A stretch of DNA of 64,000 nt from Flavobacterium coralii (lineage in GTDB: Bacteria; Bacteroidota; Bacteroidia; Flavobacteriales; Flavobacteriaceae). How positions within the stretch are numbered: the stretch's first letter is position 1; each line of letters starts with the position of its first letter. The notes under the pieces are model-generated. The model saw only the letters and a list, made by a program, of their open reading frames with translations. It was not told where the DNA came from and did no database searches. The translations under genes were made by a program, and so were the position numbers. Below, in pieces: positions 47,031 to 53,866 of this stretch. Where the stretch lies: contig NZ_JAHDIU010000012.1 in the NCBI RefSeq assembly GCF_019891545.1, positions 1-64,000 of the forward strand, read 5' to 3'.

Positions 47031-47038
47031 TAAATTTG
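47031..47038 (+). promoter_or_regulatory. -7 box of the arsR-type gene
   Basis: TAAATTTG, full TAnnTTTG match, 14 nt before the ATG at 47053. No TTG at the normal spacing. Confidence 0.5.
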
Positions 47039-47052
47039 CATTTTTCAATACT

Positions 47053-47325
47053 ATGACTGCAAAAGAATTTGAGCGCATATCTAAAGCCTTGGGCGACCCC
47101 CACCGGCTAAAGATCTTACAGGAGATAAAGAAGAACAAGTGCATGGCATGTGCCTGCATAAGGGAAATGATAGACCTTGCGCAGCCGTCTGTTTCGCACC
47201 ACCTTAAGCAGCTTATAGATGCCGGGCTTGTTATACCCGAAAAAGAAGGCCGGGAAATGCGTTATTCTATTGACGATAAAGTTTTTACTGACTACATAAA
47301 CTACCTTTCTGCTTTTTCGCAGTAA
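47053..47325 (+). CDS. ArsR-family transcriptional regulator
   Basis: 90 aa from the ATG at 47053. Upstream in-frame ATGs (46954, 46996) lie before the -7 box and give a non-native N-terminus, so they are rejected. It is a compact winged helix: ISKALGDPHRLKILQEI, the recognition helix SQPSVS-like (AQPSVSHHLKQLIDAGLV) and the wing EGREMRYSID. Three cysteines (Cys30, Cys33, Cys35 in KCMACACIREM) sit where metal-sensing ArsR proteins carry the ELCVCD motif, so metal, arsenite or thiol-reactive sensing is possible. It is followed by an SDR gene with two operator-like sites in between. Confidence 0.85.
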   Translation: MTAKEFERISKALGDPHRLKILQEIKKNKCMACACIREMIDLAQPSVSHHLKQLIDAGLVIPEKEGREMRYSIDDKVFTDYINYLSAFSQ

Positions 47326-47329
47326 AAAA

Positions 47330-47373
47330 ACATATCGAAATATTTCAATGTATTAATTTTTTTCGTAATATTG
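47330..47373 (+). promoter_or_regulatory. Promoter with overlapping operator-like dyad, upstream of the SDR gene
   Basis: A 10-bp palindrome GAAATATTTC (47337-47346) sits in a longer imperfect dyad (47330-47353). TTTC at 47343-47346, a 19-nt spacer and TAATATTG at 47366-47373 resemble a weak -33/-7 promoter, so a bound repressor would block polymerase. Confidence 0.5.
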
Positions 47374-47410
47374 TACCAGCAATATGAGATATAAAAATCC
47401 CAAATTAAAA

Positions 47411-47427
47411 ACATCGAAAAATTTAAA
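47411..47427 (+). promoter_or_regulatory. Second operator-like site in the SDR leader
   Basis: ACATCGAAAAATTTAAA matches 14 of 17 bases of ATATCGAAATATTTCAA at 47332-47348, and lies 9 nt before the SDR start codon. Confidence 0.45.
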
Positions 47428-47436
47428 TATATAAAT

Positions 47437-48189
47437 ATGAATTCAAATCTAAAAGGTAAAGTGGCGGTAGTAACCGGCGCTTCTAAAGGAATAGGTGCTG
47501 CAATTGCAAAAAAACTTGCCTCTCATGGCGCTTTGGTAGCCGTAAATTATGCTTCAGATAAAACAGGAGCAGATAAAACCGTGAATGATATCCAGGCAGA
47601 TGGTGGCAGGGCCATAGCAATACAGGGCAATGTTGCCAATGCTGAAGATGTGGCACGTATTTTTAAATCGGCTGCCGAAAAGTTTGGCAAGGTAGATATC
47701 CTTGTAAATAATGCAGGCATTTATAACTTTGGCCCGCTTGAAGATGTTTCTGCCGAAGAGTTTTATCACCAGTATAATGTCAATGTGCTTGGCACGCTGC
47801 TCGCTGCTAAAGAGGCACTTAAGTACTTCCCTGCCGAAGGCGGCAGCATAATTAACCTTAGCTCTGTAGTGAGTACAGGCCCAATGCCAAACACCAGTAT
47901 ATACTCTTCTACAAAAGGTGCTGTAGACACCATTACAAAAGCGCTTGCAGTAGAGCTTGCGCCCAGAAAAATAAGGGTTAATGCCATTGCACCGGGCCTT
48001 ACCGAAACAGAAGGACTTGATGCAGCCGGCATGAAAGGCTCTGAGTTTGAACAGGGCATAATAGCTGCCACACCACTGGCTCGTATGGGCCAGCCGGATG
48101 ATATTGCCCGTGTTGCTGTTTTTCTTGCCTCTGATGATGCAGCCTGGGTAACAGGTGAAAAAGTAACCGCTTCGGGTGGATTACGTTAA
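47437..48189 (+). CDS. Short-chain dehydrogenase/reductase
   Basis: 250 aa, classical SDR. The cofactor motif TGASKGIGAAIA begins near residue 13; NNAG is at about 89-92. The catalytic Ser is near 142 (LSSVVS), with Tyr156 and Lys160 in YSSTKG. It resembles 3-oxoacyl-ACP reductase or glucose-1-dehydrogenase-like members. The basic residue positions after the first strand (NYASDK) suit NADPH. The substrate cannot be told. Placement after an ArsR-type regulator and between two matching operator-like sites suggests inducible expression, perhaps for detoxification of a carbonyl compound. A strong terminator follows. Confidence 0.9.
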   Translation: MNSNLKGKVAVVTGASKGIGAAIAKKLASHGALVAVNYASDKTGADKTVNDIQADGGRAIAIQGNVANAEDVARIFKSAAEKFGKVDILVNNAGIYNFGPLEDVSAEEFYHQYNVNVLGTLLAAKEALKYFPAEGGSIINLSSVVSTGPMPNTSIYSSTKGAVDTITKALAVELAPRKIRVNAIAPGLTETEGLDAAGMKGSEFEQGIIAATPLARMGQPDDIARVAVFLASDDAAWVTGEKVTASGGLR

Positions 48190-48213
48190 TGTTTAATTTT
48201 TTGTGGGTTTATT

Positions 48214-48247
48214 AAAGGCGGGAGCAATAATGCTTCCGCCTTTTTTT
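48214..48247 (+). terminator. Terminator after the SDR gene
   Basis: A 13-bp stem (AAAGGCGGGAGCA / TGCTTCCGCCTTT, one G-T pair) with an ATAA loop and a T-run. Confidence 0.9.
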
Positions 48248-48282
48248 GTTTATCAGGATAGTTAATATTGGCTTTCAGCATA

Positions 48283-48313
48283 TTGTTAATAACAAATCTT
48301 TTCTGTAACTTTA
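48283..48313 (+). promoter_or_regulatory. Promoter of the rsh gene
   Basis: TTG at 48283-48285, a 20-nt spacer and TAACTTTA at 48306-48313; one mismatch to the -7 consensus. The ATG is 19 nt downstream. Confidence 0.55.
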
Positions 48314-48332
48314 GGCTATACTAAACAGTTGT

Positions 48333-50552
48333 ATGACAGAGATAGATCTTGAGCAGGAAAACAAGGCAATAGCCAAAGAATATAAGGAGTTACTCCGCAT
48401 CAGTTACCAGACACTTACCGAAGAAGACAAAAAGCTGATACGAAAAGCTTTTGATGTTGCTGTTGATGCACATAAAGACCAAAGGAGAAAATCGGGAGAA
48501 GCCTACATCTTCCACCCTATTGCCGTGGCAAAAATCGTAGCCTCAGAAATTGGACTGGGTGCCACCTCTATAGCCTCGGCACTACTGCATGACGTGGTTG
48601 AAGACACAGAGCTTACGGTTGAAGATATAGAAAATATGTTCAACCCTAAAATAGCCCAGATTGTAGAAGGCTTAACCAAAATAGCACAGGTAAAAACAGA
48701 CCAGGAAATATCAATGCAGGCGGAGAATTTCCGCAAGATGCTGCTAACGCTTAATGATGATGTAAGGGTTATACTTATCAAGATTGCTGACAGGCTGCAC
48801 AATATGCAAACGATGGATTCTATGGCTGACTACAAGCAGGCCAAAATAGCATCTGAAACATTATACATATATGCGCCACTGGCGCACAGGCTGGGGCTGT
48901 ATAACATAAAAAACCAGCTTGAAGACTTAGGGCTTAAATATACAGAGCCGGATGTTTACCACAGCATCGTAAGCAAAATTAAAGAAAGTAAAGAAGAGCA
49001 GGATGCTTATATAAAGTCGATATCTGACGTACTACAGAAATCATTGGATGCCGAAGGGATAGAATATACAATTAAGGGCAGGCCAAAGTCTATATATTCC
49101 ATACGCCGCAAAATGCTGAACCAGGGTGTTAGCTTTGAAGAGGTATATGATAAGTTTGCACTGCGTATCATCTATAAAGCAAACCAGAATGACGAGAAAT
49201 TCCTGGCCTGGAAAATATATTCTATTGTAACCGACCATTACCGCCCAAGCCCGAGCAGGCTGCGCGACTGGATATCTTCGCCAAAATCTACAGGATATGA
49301 AGCGCTGCACATTACCGTAATGGGCCCTAAAGGGCGTTGGGTAGAAATACAAGTGCGCAGTGAAAGGATGGACGAAGTAGCCGAAAAAGGCTATGCAGCA
49401 CACTATAAATACAAACAGGGCAGCAGCGAAGAGCATGGGCTGGAAACATGGCTTAACCTGCTTAAAGAAGCATTAGAGAATACATCGGGCAATGCGGTAG
49501 ATTTTGTAGAAGACTTTAAGCTGAACCTGTACAGCAAAGAAATTTATGTTTTTACTCCTAAAGGTGAGATAAAATCGTTACCCAAAGGTGCCACCTCTTT
49601 AGATTTTGCTTTTAGCATACACTCAGAAATTGGTGTACATACACGAGGTACGCGCGTAAACGGTAAACTGGTACCGCTTAACCATGTGCTTAACAGCGGC
49701 GACCAGGTAGAGGTTATAACCTCAGCCAACCAAAAGCCAAATTCGCACTGGCTGGATTATGTAACAACATCCCGCGCGCGCAACAAAATAAAGAATGTCC
49801 TTAACGAGAATACCAAAAAAATTGCCGAAGAAGGAAAAGAGCTACTTACCCGCAAGATGCGGCACTTAAAAGTTACACTGAACGAATCTACAATAAATGA
49901 GCTGGTAAGCTACTTTAAGCTTAAAACAAGCCTCGACCTGTTTTACCGTGTGGGCGTGGGCACTATAGATAACCAGCAGCTTAAGGATTTTGCGGCCATG
50001 AAGGGCAACACACTGATGAACTTCTTTAAGAACCGTATTAAGCGTTCGCCACAGGTTTCGCAGGAACAGATACAGAAGGATGAAATAAGCCGAAATTATG
50101 ACCTGCTTGTTTTCGGTAAGAACGAAGACAAGCTTGATTATAAGCTGGCCAACTGCTGTAACCCCATTCCCGGTGATGATGTGTTTGGATTTATTACCAT
50201 AAATGAGGGCATTAAAGTCCATAAAAAAGACTGCCCCAATGCCATAAGGCTGCAAAGTAATTATGCTTACCGTATAATACCTGCCAAATGGATAGATTCA
50301 TCTCAGGAAGAATTTAAGGCAACGCTAAAAATTACAGGAATGGATACATTAGGGCTTACTAATGAGCTTACCAAGGTTATCAGTAATAATATGCATGTAA
50401 ATATACAAAGTATAAGCCTTAGCGGTAATGCAGGGGTTTTTAACGGGCAGGTAACGGTAGTAGTGCAAAACAACACCATCCTGAAAAAGCTTATCGACAA
50501 TATCAAAAAGATAGACGGTATAGATAAAGTAACACGGATAGCGAATGCATAA
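48333..50552 (+). CDS. RelA/SpoT-type (p)ppGpp synthetase/hydrolase
   Basis: 739 aa, the length and order of long RSH enzymes. The HD hydrolase domain (about 40-200) retains His86-Asp87 and Glu90-Asp91 (LLHDVVEDT), so hydrolysis should be active. The synthetase domain (about 230-350) carries YTIKGRPKSIYSIRRKM. The TGS domain is near 395-455 (VFTPKGEIKSLPKGATSLDFAFSIHSE as seen in pieces), then a helical region and the C-terminal ACT domain (about 660-739). Probably the main stringent-response enzyme. fur and purA follow in the same direction, an order I recall from other Bacteroidota. Confidence 0.94.
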   Translation: MTEIDLEQENKAIAKEYKELLRISYQTLTEEDKKLIRKAFDVAVDAHKDQRRKSGEAYIFHPIAVAKIVASEIGLGATSIASALLHDVVEDTELTVEDIENMFNPKIAQIVEGLTKIAQVKTDQEISMQAENFRKMLLTLNDDVRVILIKIADRLHNMQTMDSMADYKQAKIASETLYIYAPLAHRLGLYNIKNQLEDLGLKYTEPDVYHSIVSKIKESKEEQDAYIKSISDVLQKSLDAEGIEYTIKGRPKSIYSIRRKMLNQGVSFEEVYDKFALRIIYKANQNDEKFLAWKIYSIVTDHYRPSPSRLRDWISSPKSTGYEALHITVMGPKGRWVEIQVRSERMDEVAEKGYAAHYKYKQGSSEEHGLETWLNLLKEALENTSGNAVDFVEDFKLNLYSKEIYVFTPKGEIKSLPKGATSLDFAFSIHSEIGVHTRGTRVNGKLVPLNHVLNSGDQVEVITSANQKPNSHWLDYVTTSRARNKIKNVLNENTKKIAEEGKELLTRKMRHLKVTLNESTINELVSYFKLKTSLDLFYRVGVGTIDNQQLKDFAAMKGNTLMNFFKNRIKRSPQVSQEQIQKDEISRNYDLLVFGKNEDKLDYKLANCCNPIPGDDVFGFITINEGIKVHKKDCPNAIRLQSNYAYRIIPAKWIDSSQEEFKATLKITGMDTLGLTNELTKVISNNMHVNIQSISLSGNAGVFNGQVTVVVQNNTILKKLIDNIKKIDGIDKVTRIANA

Positions 50553-50582
50553 CTAAAACTTTATGTTCAGGAAAAAATAGAT

Positions 50583-50590
50583 TATCTTTG
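50583..50590 (+). promoter_or_regulatory. -7 box of the fur gene
   Basis: TATCTTTG, a full match to TAnnTTTG, 19 nt before the ATG at 50610. Confidence 0.55.
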
Positions 50591-50609
50591 CATTTTGACA
50601 GACAGGCAA

Positions 50610-51065
50610 ATGGATAATAATAAAAATCAGGATATTGTAAAAAATGTCTTCACTAAATTTCTGGAAGACAAGGGCCACAGGAAAACTCCTGAGCGCTATG
50701 CCATACTCCAGGAAATATATAACAGCCAGGAACATTTTGATATCGAGTCGCTGTATATAAAAATGAAGAACAAGAACTATCGTGTTAGCCGTGCCACGCT
50801 GTATAACACTATAGAGCTGCTACTGGATTGCGGCCTGGTGCGCCGCCACCAGTTCGGGCAAAACCAGTCGCATTATGAAAAATCATACTTCGACAAGCAG
50901 CACGACCACATCATTATGACAGATACCGGCGAGGTAATAGAATTTTGCGACCCGCGTATCCAGTCTATTAAAAAGACGATAGAAGAAATATTCGGTATAG
51001 AGATACATAACCACTCACTATACCTGTACGGGCAGAAGAAACAACAGCCTGCACCCGAAAATTAA
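50610..51065 (+). CDS. Fur-family transcriptional regulator
   Basis: 151 aa from the ATG at 50610; an upstream TTG (50595) falls where transcription should begin and is rejected. The N-terminal winged helix reads [15 protein letters not shown] ... [21 protein letters not shown]. The regulatory metal site is kept in [18 protein letters not shown]. The first structural-zinc CxxC is replaced by TDTG and the C-terminal Cys pair is missing (it ends [11 protein letters not shown]), so this protein should lack the structural zinc. Iron, zinc or peroxide specificity cannot be told. A weak terminator separates it from purA. Confidence 0.9.
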   Translation: MDNNKNQDIVKNVFTKFLEDKGHRKTPERYAILQEIYNSQEHFDIESLYIKMKNKNYRVSRATLYNTIELLLDCGLVRRHQFGQNQSHYEKSYFDKQHDHIIMTDTGEVIEFCDPRIQSIKKTIEEIFGIEIHNHSLYLYGQKKQQPAPEN

Positions 51066-51089
51066 AATATAGCTGATTGCAGCAACACC

Positions 51090-51124
51090 AAACCAACCCT
51101 AACAAGGATTGGTTTTTGTTTTTA
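51090..51124 (+). terminator. Terminator after fur
   Basis: AAACCAACC pairs with GGATTGGTTT (one bulged A), with a 7-nt loop and then TTTGTTTTT. Moderate strength; read-through into purA is possible. Confidence 0.6.
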
Positions 51125-51167
51125 AGGAATTATATAAACTACATAACACAAAACAACAATACAACAA

Positions 51168-52439
51168 ATGACAGTAGATTTACTGCTTGGCTTACAGTGG
51201 GGCGACGAAGGAAAAGGAAAAATCGTTGACGTACTTACATCTAAATATGATATTATTGCCCGCTTTCAGGGTGGCCCGAACGCGGGGCACACGTTAGAGT
51301 TTGATGGTATTAAGCATGTGCTTCGCACAGTACCTTCGGGGATATTCCATAAAAACTCAGTAAACATTATTGGTAACGGCGTGGTGATGGACCCGGTGGT
51401 TTTCCAGAAAGAACTGGAAGGGCTTGAAAAATTTAATATCGATGTTAAAACAAGGCTGCTGATATCGCGCAAGGCACACCTTATCCTGCCTACACATCGC
51501 CTTTTGGATGCGGCATCTGAAGCAAGCAAAGGCAAAGCTAAAATAGGCTCTACCTTAAAAGGGATTGGGCCTACCTACATGGATAAAACCGGCAGGAACG
51601 GTATCCGCATAGGTGATATTGAAATGGATGATTTTAAAGAGCGTTACCGTGCTCTTGCCGATAAGCACCAGGCAATGATCGACTTTTATGATGTTGACCT
51701 GCAGTATGACCTTAAAGAGCTTGAAGAGGAATTCTTTACAGCCGTTGAGGTTTTAAAGGAACTTACTTTTATAGACAGCGAAGAGTACCTGAACAAAGCC
51801 ATGAGAGAAGGTAAATCTATACTTGCGGAGGGCGCACAAGGCTCATTACTGGATATAGATTTTGGTACGTACCCGTTTGTAACCTCATCTAACACTACTG
51901 CGGCAGGAGCCTGTACAGGTTTGGGTATTGCACCAAACAGGGTAAAAGAGGTTTTTGGTATATTTAAGGCTTATACTACCCGCGTGGGCAGCGGCCCCTT
52001 CCCTACCGAGCTTTTTGACGAAGTCGGGGCAACCATGGCTAAAGTGGGTAACGAGTTTGGCTCTGTTACAGGCAGGGCAAGGCGCTGCGGCTGGTTAGAC
52101 TTGGTTGCGCTTAAATATGCTGTTCAGGTGAACGGTGTTACACAGCTTTACATGATGAAGGGAGATGTGCTTTCAGGCTTTGAAACGCTTAAAGTTTGCA
52201 CCGCTTATGAGTATAAAGGAGAAAGGATAAACCACCTGCCATATAACATAGAACCTGAAAATGTTACTCCTGTATATGTAGAGAAAAAAGGCTGGGAAGC
52301 CGACCTTACCGGTATGAGTACTTATGAGGAGCTGCCGCAGGAACTTAAAAAATATATTGAGTTTATTGAGAAAGAACTGGAAGTGCCTATAAAAGTAATA
52401 TCTGTAGGGCCGGACAGGAAACAGACAATAATAAAATAG
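51168..52439 (+). CDS. purA: Adenylosuccinate synthase
   Basis: Joins IMP and aspartate with GTP to make adenylosuccinate, the committed step to AMP. 423 aa, normal length. The P-loop-like QWGDEGKGK has the catalytic Asp13. GPNAGHT near residue 38 supplies the catalytic His. GPTYMDKTGRNGIR, GAQGSLLDIDFGTYPFVTSS (near 222) and VTGRARRCGWLD are all diagnostic. ppGpp inhibits PurA in other bacteria, which makes its position after rsh noteworthy. A strong terminator overlaps the 3' end. Confidence 0.96.
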   Translation: MTVDLLLGLQWGDEGKGKIVDVLTSKYDIIARFQGGPNAGHTLEFDGIKHVLRTVPSGIFHKNSVNIIGNGVVMDPVVFQKELEGLEKFNIDVKTRLLISRKAHLILPTHRLLDAASEASKGKAKIGSTLKGIGPTYMDKTGRNGIRIGDIEMDDFKERYRALADKHQAMIDFYDVDLQYDLKELEEEFFTAVEVLKELTFIDSEEYLNKAMREGKSILAEGAQGSLLDIDFGTYPFVTSSNTTAAGACTGLGIAPNRVKEVFGIFKAYTTRVGSGPFPTELFDEVGATMAKVGNEFGSVTGRARRCGWLDLVALKYAVQVNGVTQLYMMKGDVLSGFETLKVCTAYEYKGERINHLPYNIEPENVTPVYVEKKGWEADLTGMSTYEELPQELKKYIEFIEKELEVPIKVISVGPDRKQTIIK

Positions 52440-52440
52440 T

Positions 52441-52471
52441 AAAAAGCCGCGCATTAAAGTGCGGCTTTTTT
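52441..52471. terminator. Terminator after purA
   Basis: AAAAAGCCGC pairs with GCGGCTTTTT, extended by a G-T and a C-G pair at the loop, followed by T on plus and, via the A-run, by T on minus. It may also end the minus-strand transcript of the PixA-like gene, which stops at 52503. Confidence 0.88.
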
Positions 52472-52502
52472 GTTAAACAGGTTTAGTTCAGGTTAGTTAC
52501 TG

Positions 52503-53057
52503 TTAGGAAACAGTTATGGTAGGATCCCAGTAATAGTATCCGTAAAGCTGCTGCGTTTCTCCGTCAGCGGCAAGCGTATATAAGGCAAAGCACACATAAA
52601 AGTTTTCTGTACCCTGCTTGCTTACCCTTGAGTCAAGTGAAATAAAACTGGCAGGGCCTGTTACCGCCGGCAATCCGTTTGCGGTACCGGTTTGAGGAAA
52701 CACAACATTTGTGCGCGACACGGTATCTACCTGAAAGTTATTAAACACTTGGTCGCCGTTCCAGTATTTAAGGTCATATACTATTACCGCATCATCAGAA
52801 TTGGCATAAATAGACTGCCCATATACCGAAAGGTAATCACCCGGATTAGCTTTAAAGCTAAGATCAGCTGTACCCTGCCCGCTGATTACACCCCGTGTGC
52901 CGGTACAAATCATAAACTGGCTATTGTGGTCTATTCCGGTAGGATTGTTTTGGTCCTGGCTCGGGCTTGGGTAATTAGCCTTTACATACTCTGTATCAAT
53001 TACAATCAACAGGTTCATTGATTGTGCTGCTGCTTCTAAGTTTTCTTTTTTAAACAT
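52503..53057 (-). CDS. PixA/AidA-type inclusion body family protein
   Basis: 184 aa, no signal peptide, so cytosolic. A central block is typical of the PixA/AidA family: MNLLIVIDTEYVKANYPSPS, NSQFMICTGTRG, DLSFKANPGDYLSVYG and AVIVYDLKYW. PixA forms cytoplasmic crystalline inclusions in Xenorhabdus, and AidA is quorum-regulated in Ralstonia and Burkholderia; the molecular role is unknown. The N-terminal 14 residues (FKKENLEAAAQS) are a charged helix outside the core. It is the last gene of a five-gene minus-strand module, 70 nt after the 159-aa gene and separated from it by a hairpin. It has no promoter of its own that I can see. Confidence 0.85.
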   Translation of the reverse strand: MFKKENLEAAAQSMNLLIVIDTEYVKANYPSPSQDQNNPTGIDHNSQFMICTGTRGVISGQGTADLSFKANPGDYLSVYGQSIYANSDDAVIVYDLKYWNGDQVFNNFQVDTVSRTNVVFPQTGTANGLPAVTGPASFISLDSRVSKQGTENFYVCFALYTLAADGETQQLYGYYYWDPTITVS

Positions 53058-53093
53058 GATCAGTAAATTTTAGTTGGATGAATAAGATTTGTA

Positions 53094-53129
53094 AATTTCC
53101 CCCTGCTTTGCACAGGGGAAACTTTTTTT
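53094..53129. other. Intercistronic hairpin between the 159-aa gene and the PixA-like gene
   Basis: TTTCCCC-C-TG pairs with CA-GGGGAAA around CTTTGCA, with one bulged C. On plus it is followed by CTTTTTTT, the classic terminator order. On minus (the coding direction) only AAATTTAC follows. It may stop antisense transcription or protect the 3' end of the upstream cistron. Confidence 0.55.
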
Positions 53130-53607
53130 AGTGGTTGCAGTTGCAAGAGTTCATTGCACCACTGGCATGCAGCGCAAGTAATGCAGCAAACTGGTTGTCG
53201 TCAAGCTTGCTGGCCTGTAGTGCATCAGCAGCAAATGGCAGCGGAATATCAAAATGGTGCGACAGGCCAACACATTTCCAGCCGATGAAAGGCACATCCA
53301 CACATATTTGCCCGCTAAGGTCAAAGCTTACTGTGTTATTAGCCTCTGTAAGGTTTGCGATGGCGATTACCAGTTTAACCCTTGGTATTGGCTGCCAGGT
53401 AAAGCTGGTATTGGTATCGAACTGGAAACTTTTAGTCCAGTTGCCAAACGGCGTGTTAAATGTAATGGTTAGCGTAACAATACCTCCCTGTGCGCTTGCA
53501 CCTATACAGGCACTGCATCCTAATACTGAAGGTGTACACCACTGTGCCGCAGTTGCATAATCAAAATCGTTATAAACTGCTCCGTTTTCTACTTTTAAAG
53601 CTTTCAT
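53128..53607 (-). CDS. Cysteine-rich protein of unknown function, next to the PixA-like gene
   Basis: 159 aa, no signal peptide and no family recognised. The seven cysteines are placed unevenly: Cys24, Cys31, Cys34 near the N-terminus (CTPSVLGCSACIG), Cys102 and Cys112 in the middle (ICVDVPFIGWKC), and Cys155 and Cys157 at the extreme C-terminus (NSCNCNH). The core (40-120) is beta-rich (VTLTITFNTPFG, SFQFDTNTSF, VKLVIAIANL). A short helical segment (QFAALLALHASGAM) precedes the CNC tail. The upstream region carries the 21-bp-spaced repeats attributed to LytTR, so it is likely the main target of the adjacent two-component system. It could co-assemble with the PixA-like protein; that is inference. 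Confidence 0.7.
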   Translation of the reverse strand: MKALKVENGAVYNDFDYATAAQWCTPSVLGCSACIGASAQGGIVTLTITFNTPFGNWTKSFQFDTNTSFTWQPIPRVKLVIAIANLTEANNTVSFDLSGQICVDVPFIGWKCVGLSHHFDIPLPFAADALQASKLDDNQFAALLALHASGAMNSCNCNH

Positions 53608-53673
53608 AAATTGTAATTTTTATAGTTGTTACCTACTCTGTTATTTAGAAATGGATTTTCGGTTTCCTCCGTG

Positions 53674-53690
53674 TTTAAGTAATTGGTTTA
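53674..53690 (-). promoter_or_regulatory. Leader element shared with the 148-aa gene
   Basis: On the minus strand AAACCAATTACTTAAACACG (reading from 53690 to 53671) matches AAACAATTACTTAAATACG upstream of the 148-aa gene with one gap and one mismatch. Here it begins about 65 nt before the start codon. Confidence 0.4.
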
Positions 53691-53728
53691 ACAGGTTTAA
53701 ATGGCCATTTTTACTGCTTTTACTGATG

Positions 53729-53736
53729 TAAATTTA
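53729..53736 (-). promoter_or_regulatory. Candidate -7 box of the 159-aa gene
   Basis: TAAATTTA (one mismatch to TAnnTTTG). No TTG -33 lies in the right position; the LytTR-type repeats begin 33 bp upstream, as expected for an activator-dependent promoter. Confidence 0.45.
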
Positions 53737-53768
53737 TACTCGGAAAAAGCTAAATAGCAGAAAAATGC

Positions 53769-53806
53769 CATGAAACGGCAATATCTTGTCATGAAACCGA
53801 TATTTA
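53769..53806 (-). promoter_or_regulatory. Candidate LytTR binding site: two direct repeats, 21 bp apart
   Basis: Plus-strand CATGAAACGGCAATAT (from 53769) and CATGAAACCGATATTT (from 53790) share the 8-mer CATGAAAC with a start-to-start distance of exactly 21 bp. In the minus direction the shared core is GTTTCATG, which contains the GTT often seen in LytTR sites. The repeats sit at about -50 and -71 relative to the inferred start of the 159-aa transcript. Confidence 0.55.
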
Positions 53807-53812
53807 CAGGCA

Positions 53813-53846
53813 TAAAAAAAAGCCGCCTGTTAAATAAAGGCAGCTT
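53813..53846 (-). terminator. Terminator of the kinase/regulator transcript
   Basis: On the minus strand AAAAGCTGCCT pairs with AGGCGGCTTTT (one T-G pair), followed by a T-run. It lies 21 nt after the response-regulator stop codon and separates the regulator transcript from the 159-aa gene. Confidence 0.75.
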
Positions 53847-53866
53847 TTGTACGGGTTAAAGACTGA

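Noticed and set aside
46954-47052. An N-terminal extension of the ArsR-type protein starting at 46954
   Set aside because: It overlaps the previous gene's end, precedes a perfect -7 box at 47031, and adds a hydrophobic leader foreign to the family.
53128-53607. The 159-aa protein as a ribosomally made peptide precursor (Cys-rich tail as core)
   Set aside because: No modifying enzyme, protease-transporter or double-glycine motif is nearby, and the protein is larger and more folded-looking than such precursors.
53666-53670. A GGAGG (minus strand) resembling a Shine-Dalgarno sequence in the 159-aa leader
   Set aside because: It lies about 59 nt before the start codon with no ORF beginning just downstream, and Bacteroidota rarely use such sites.
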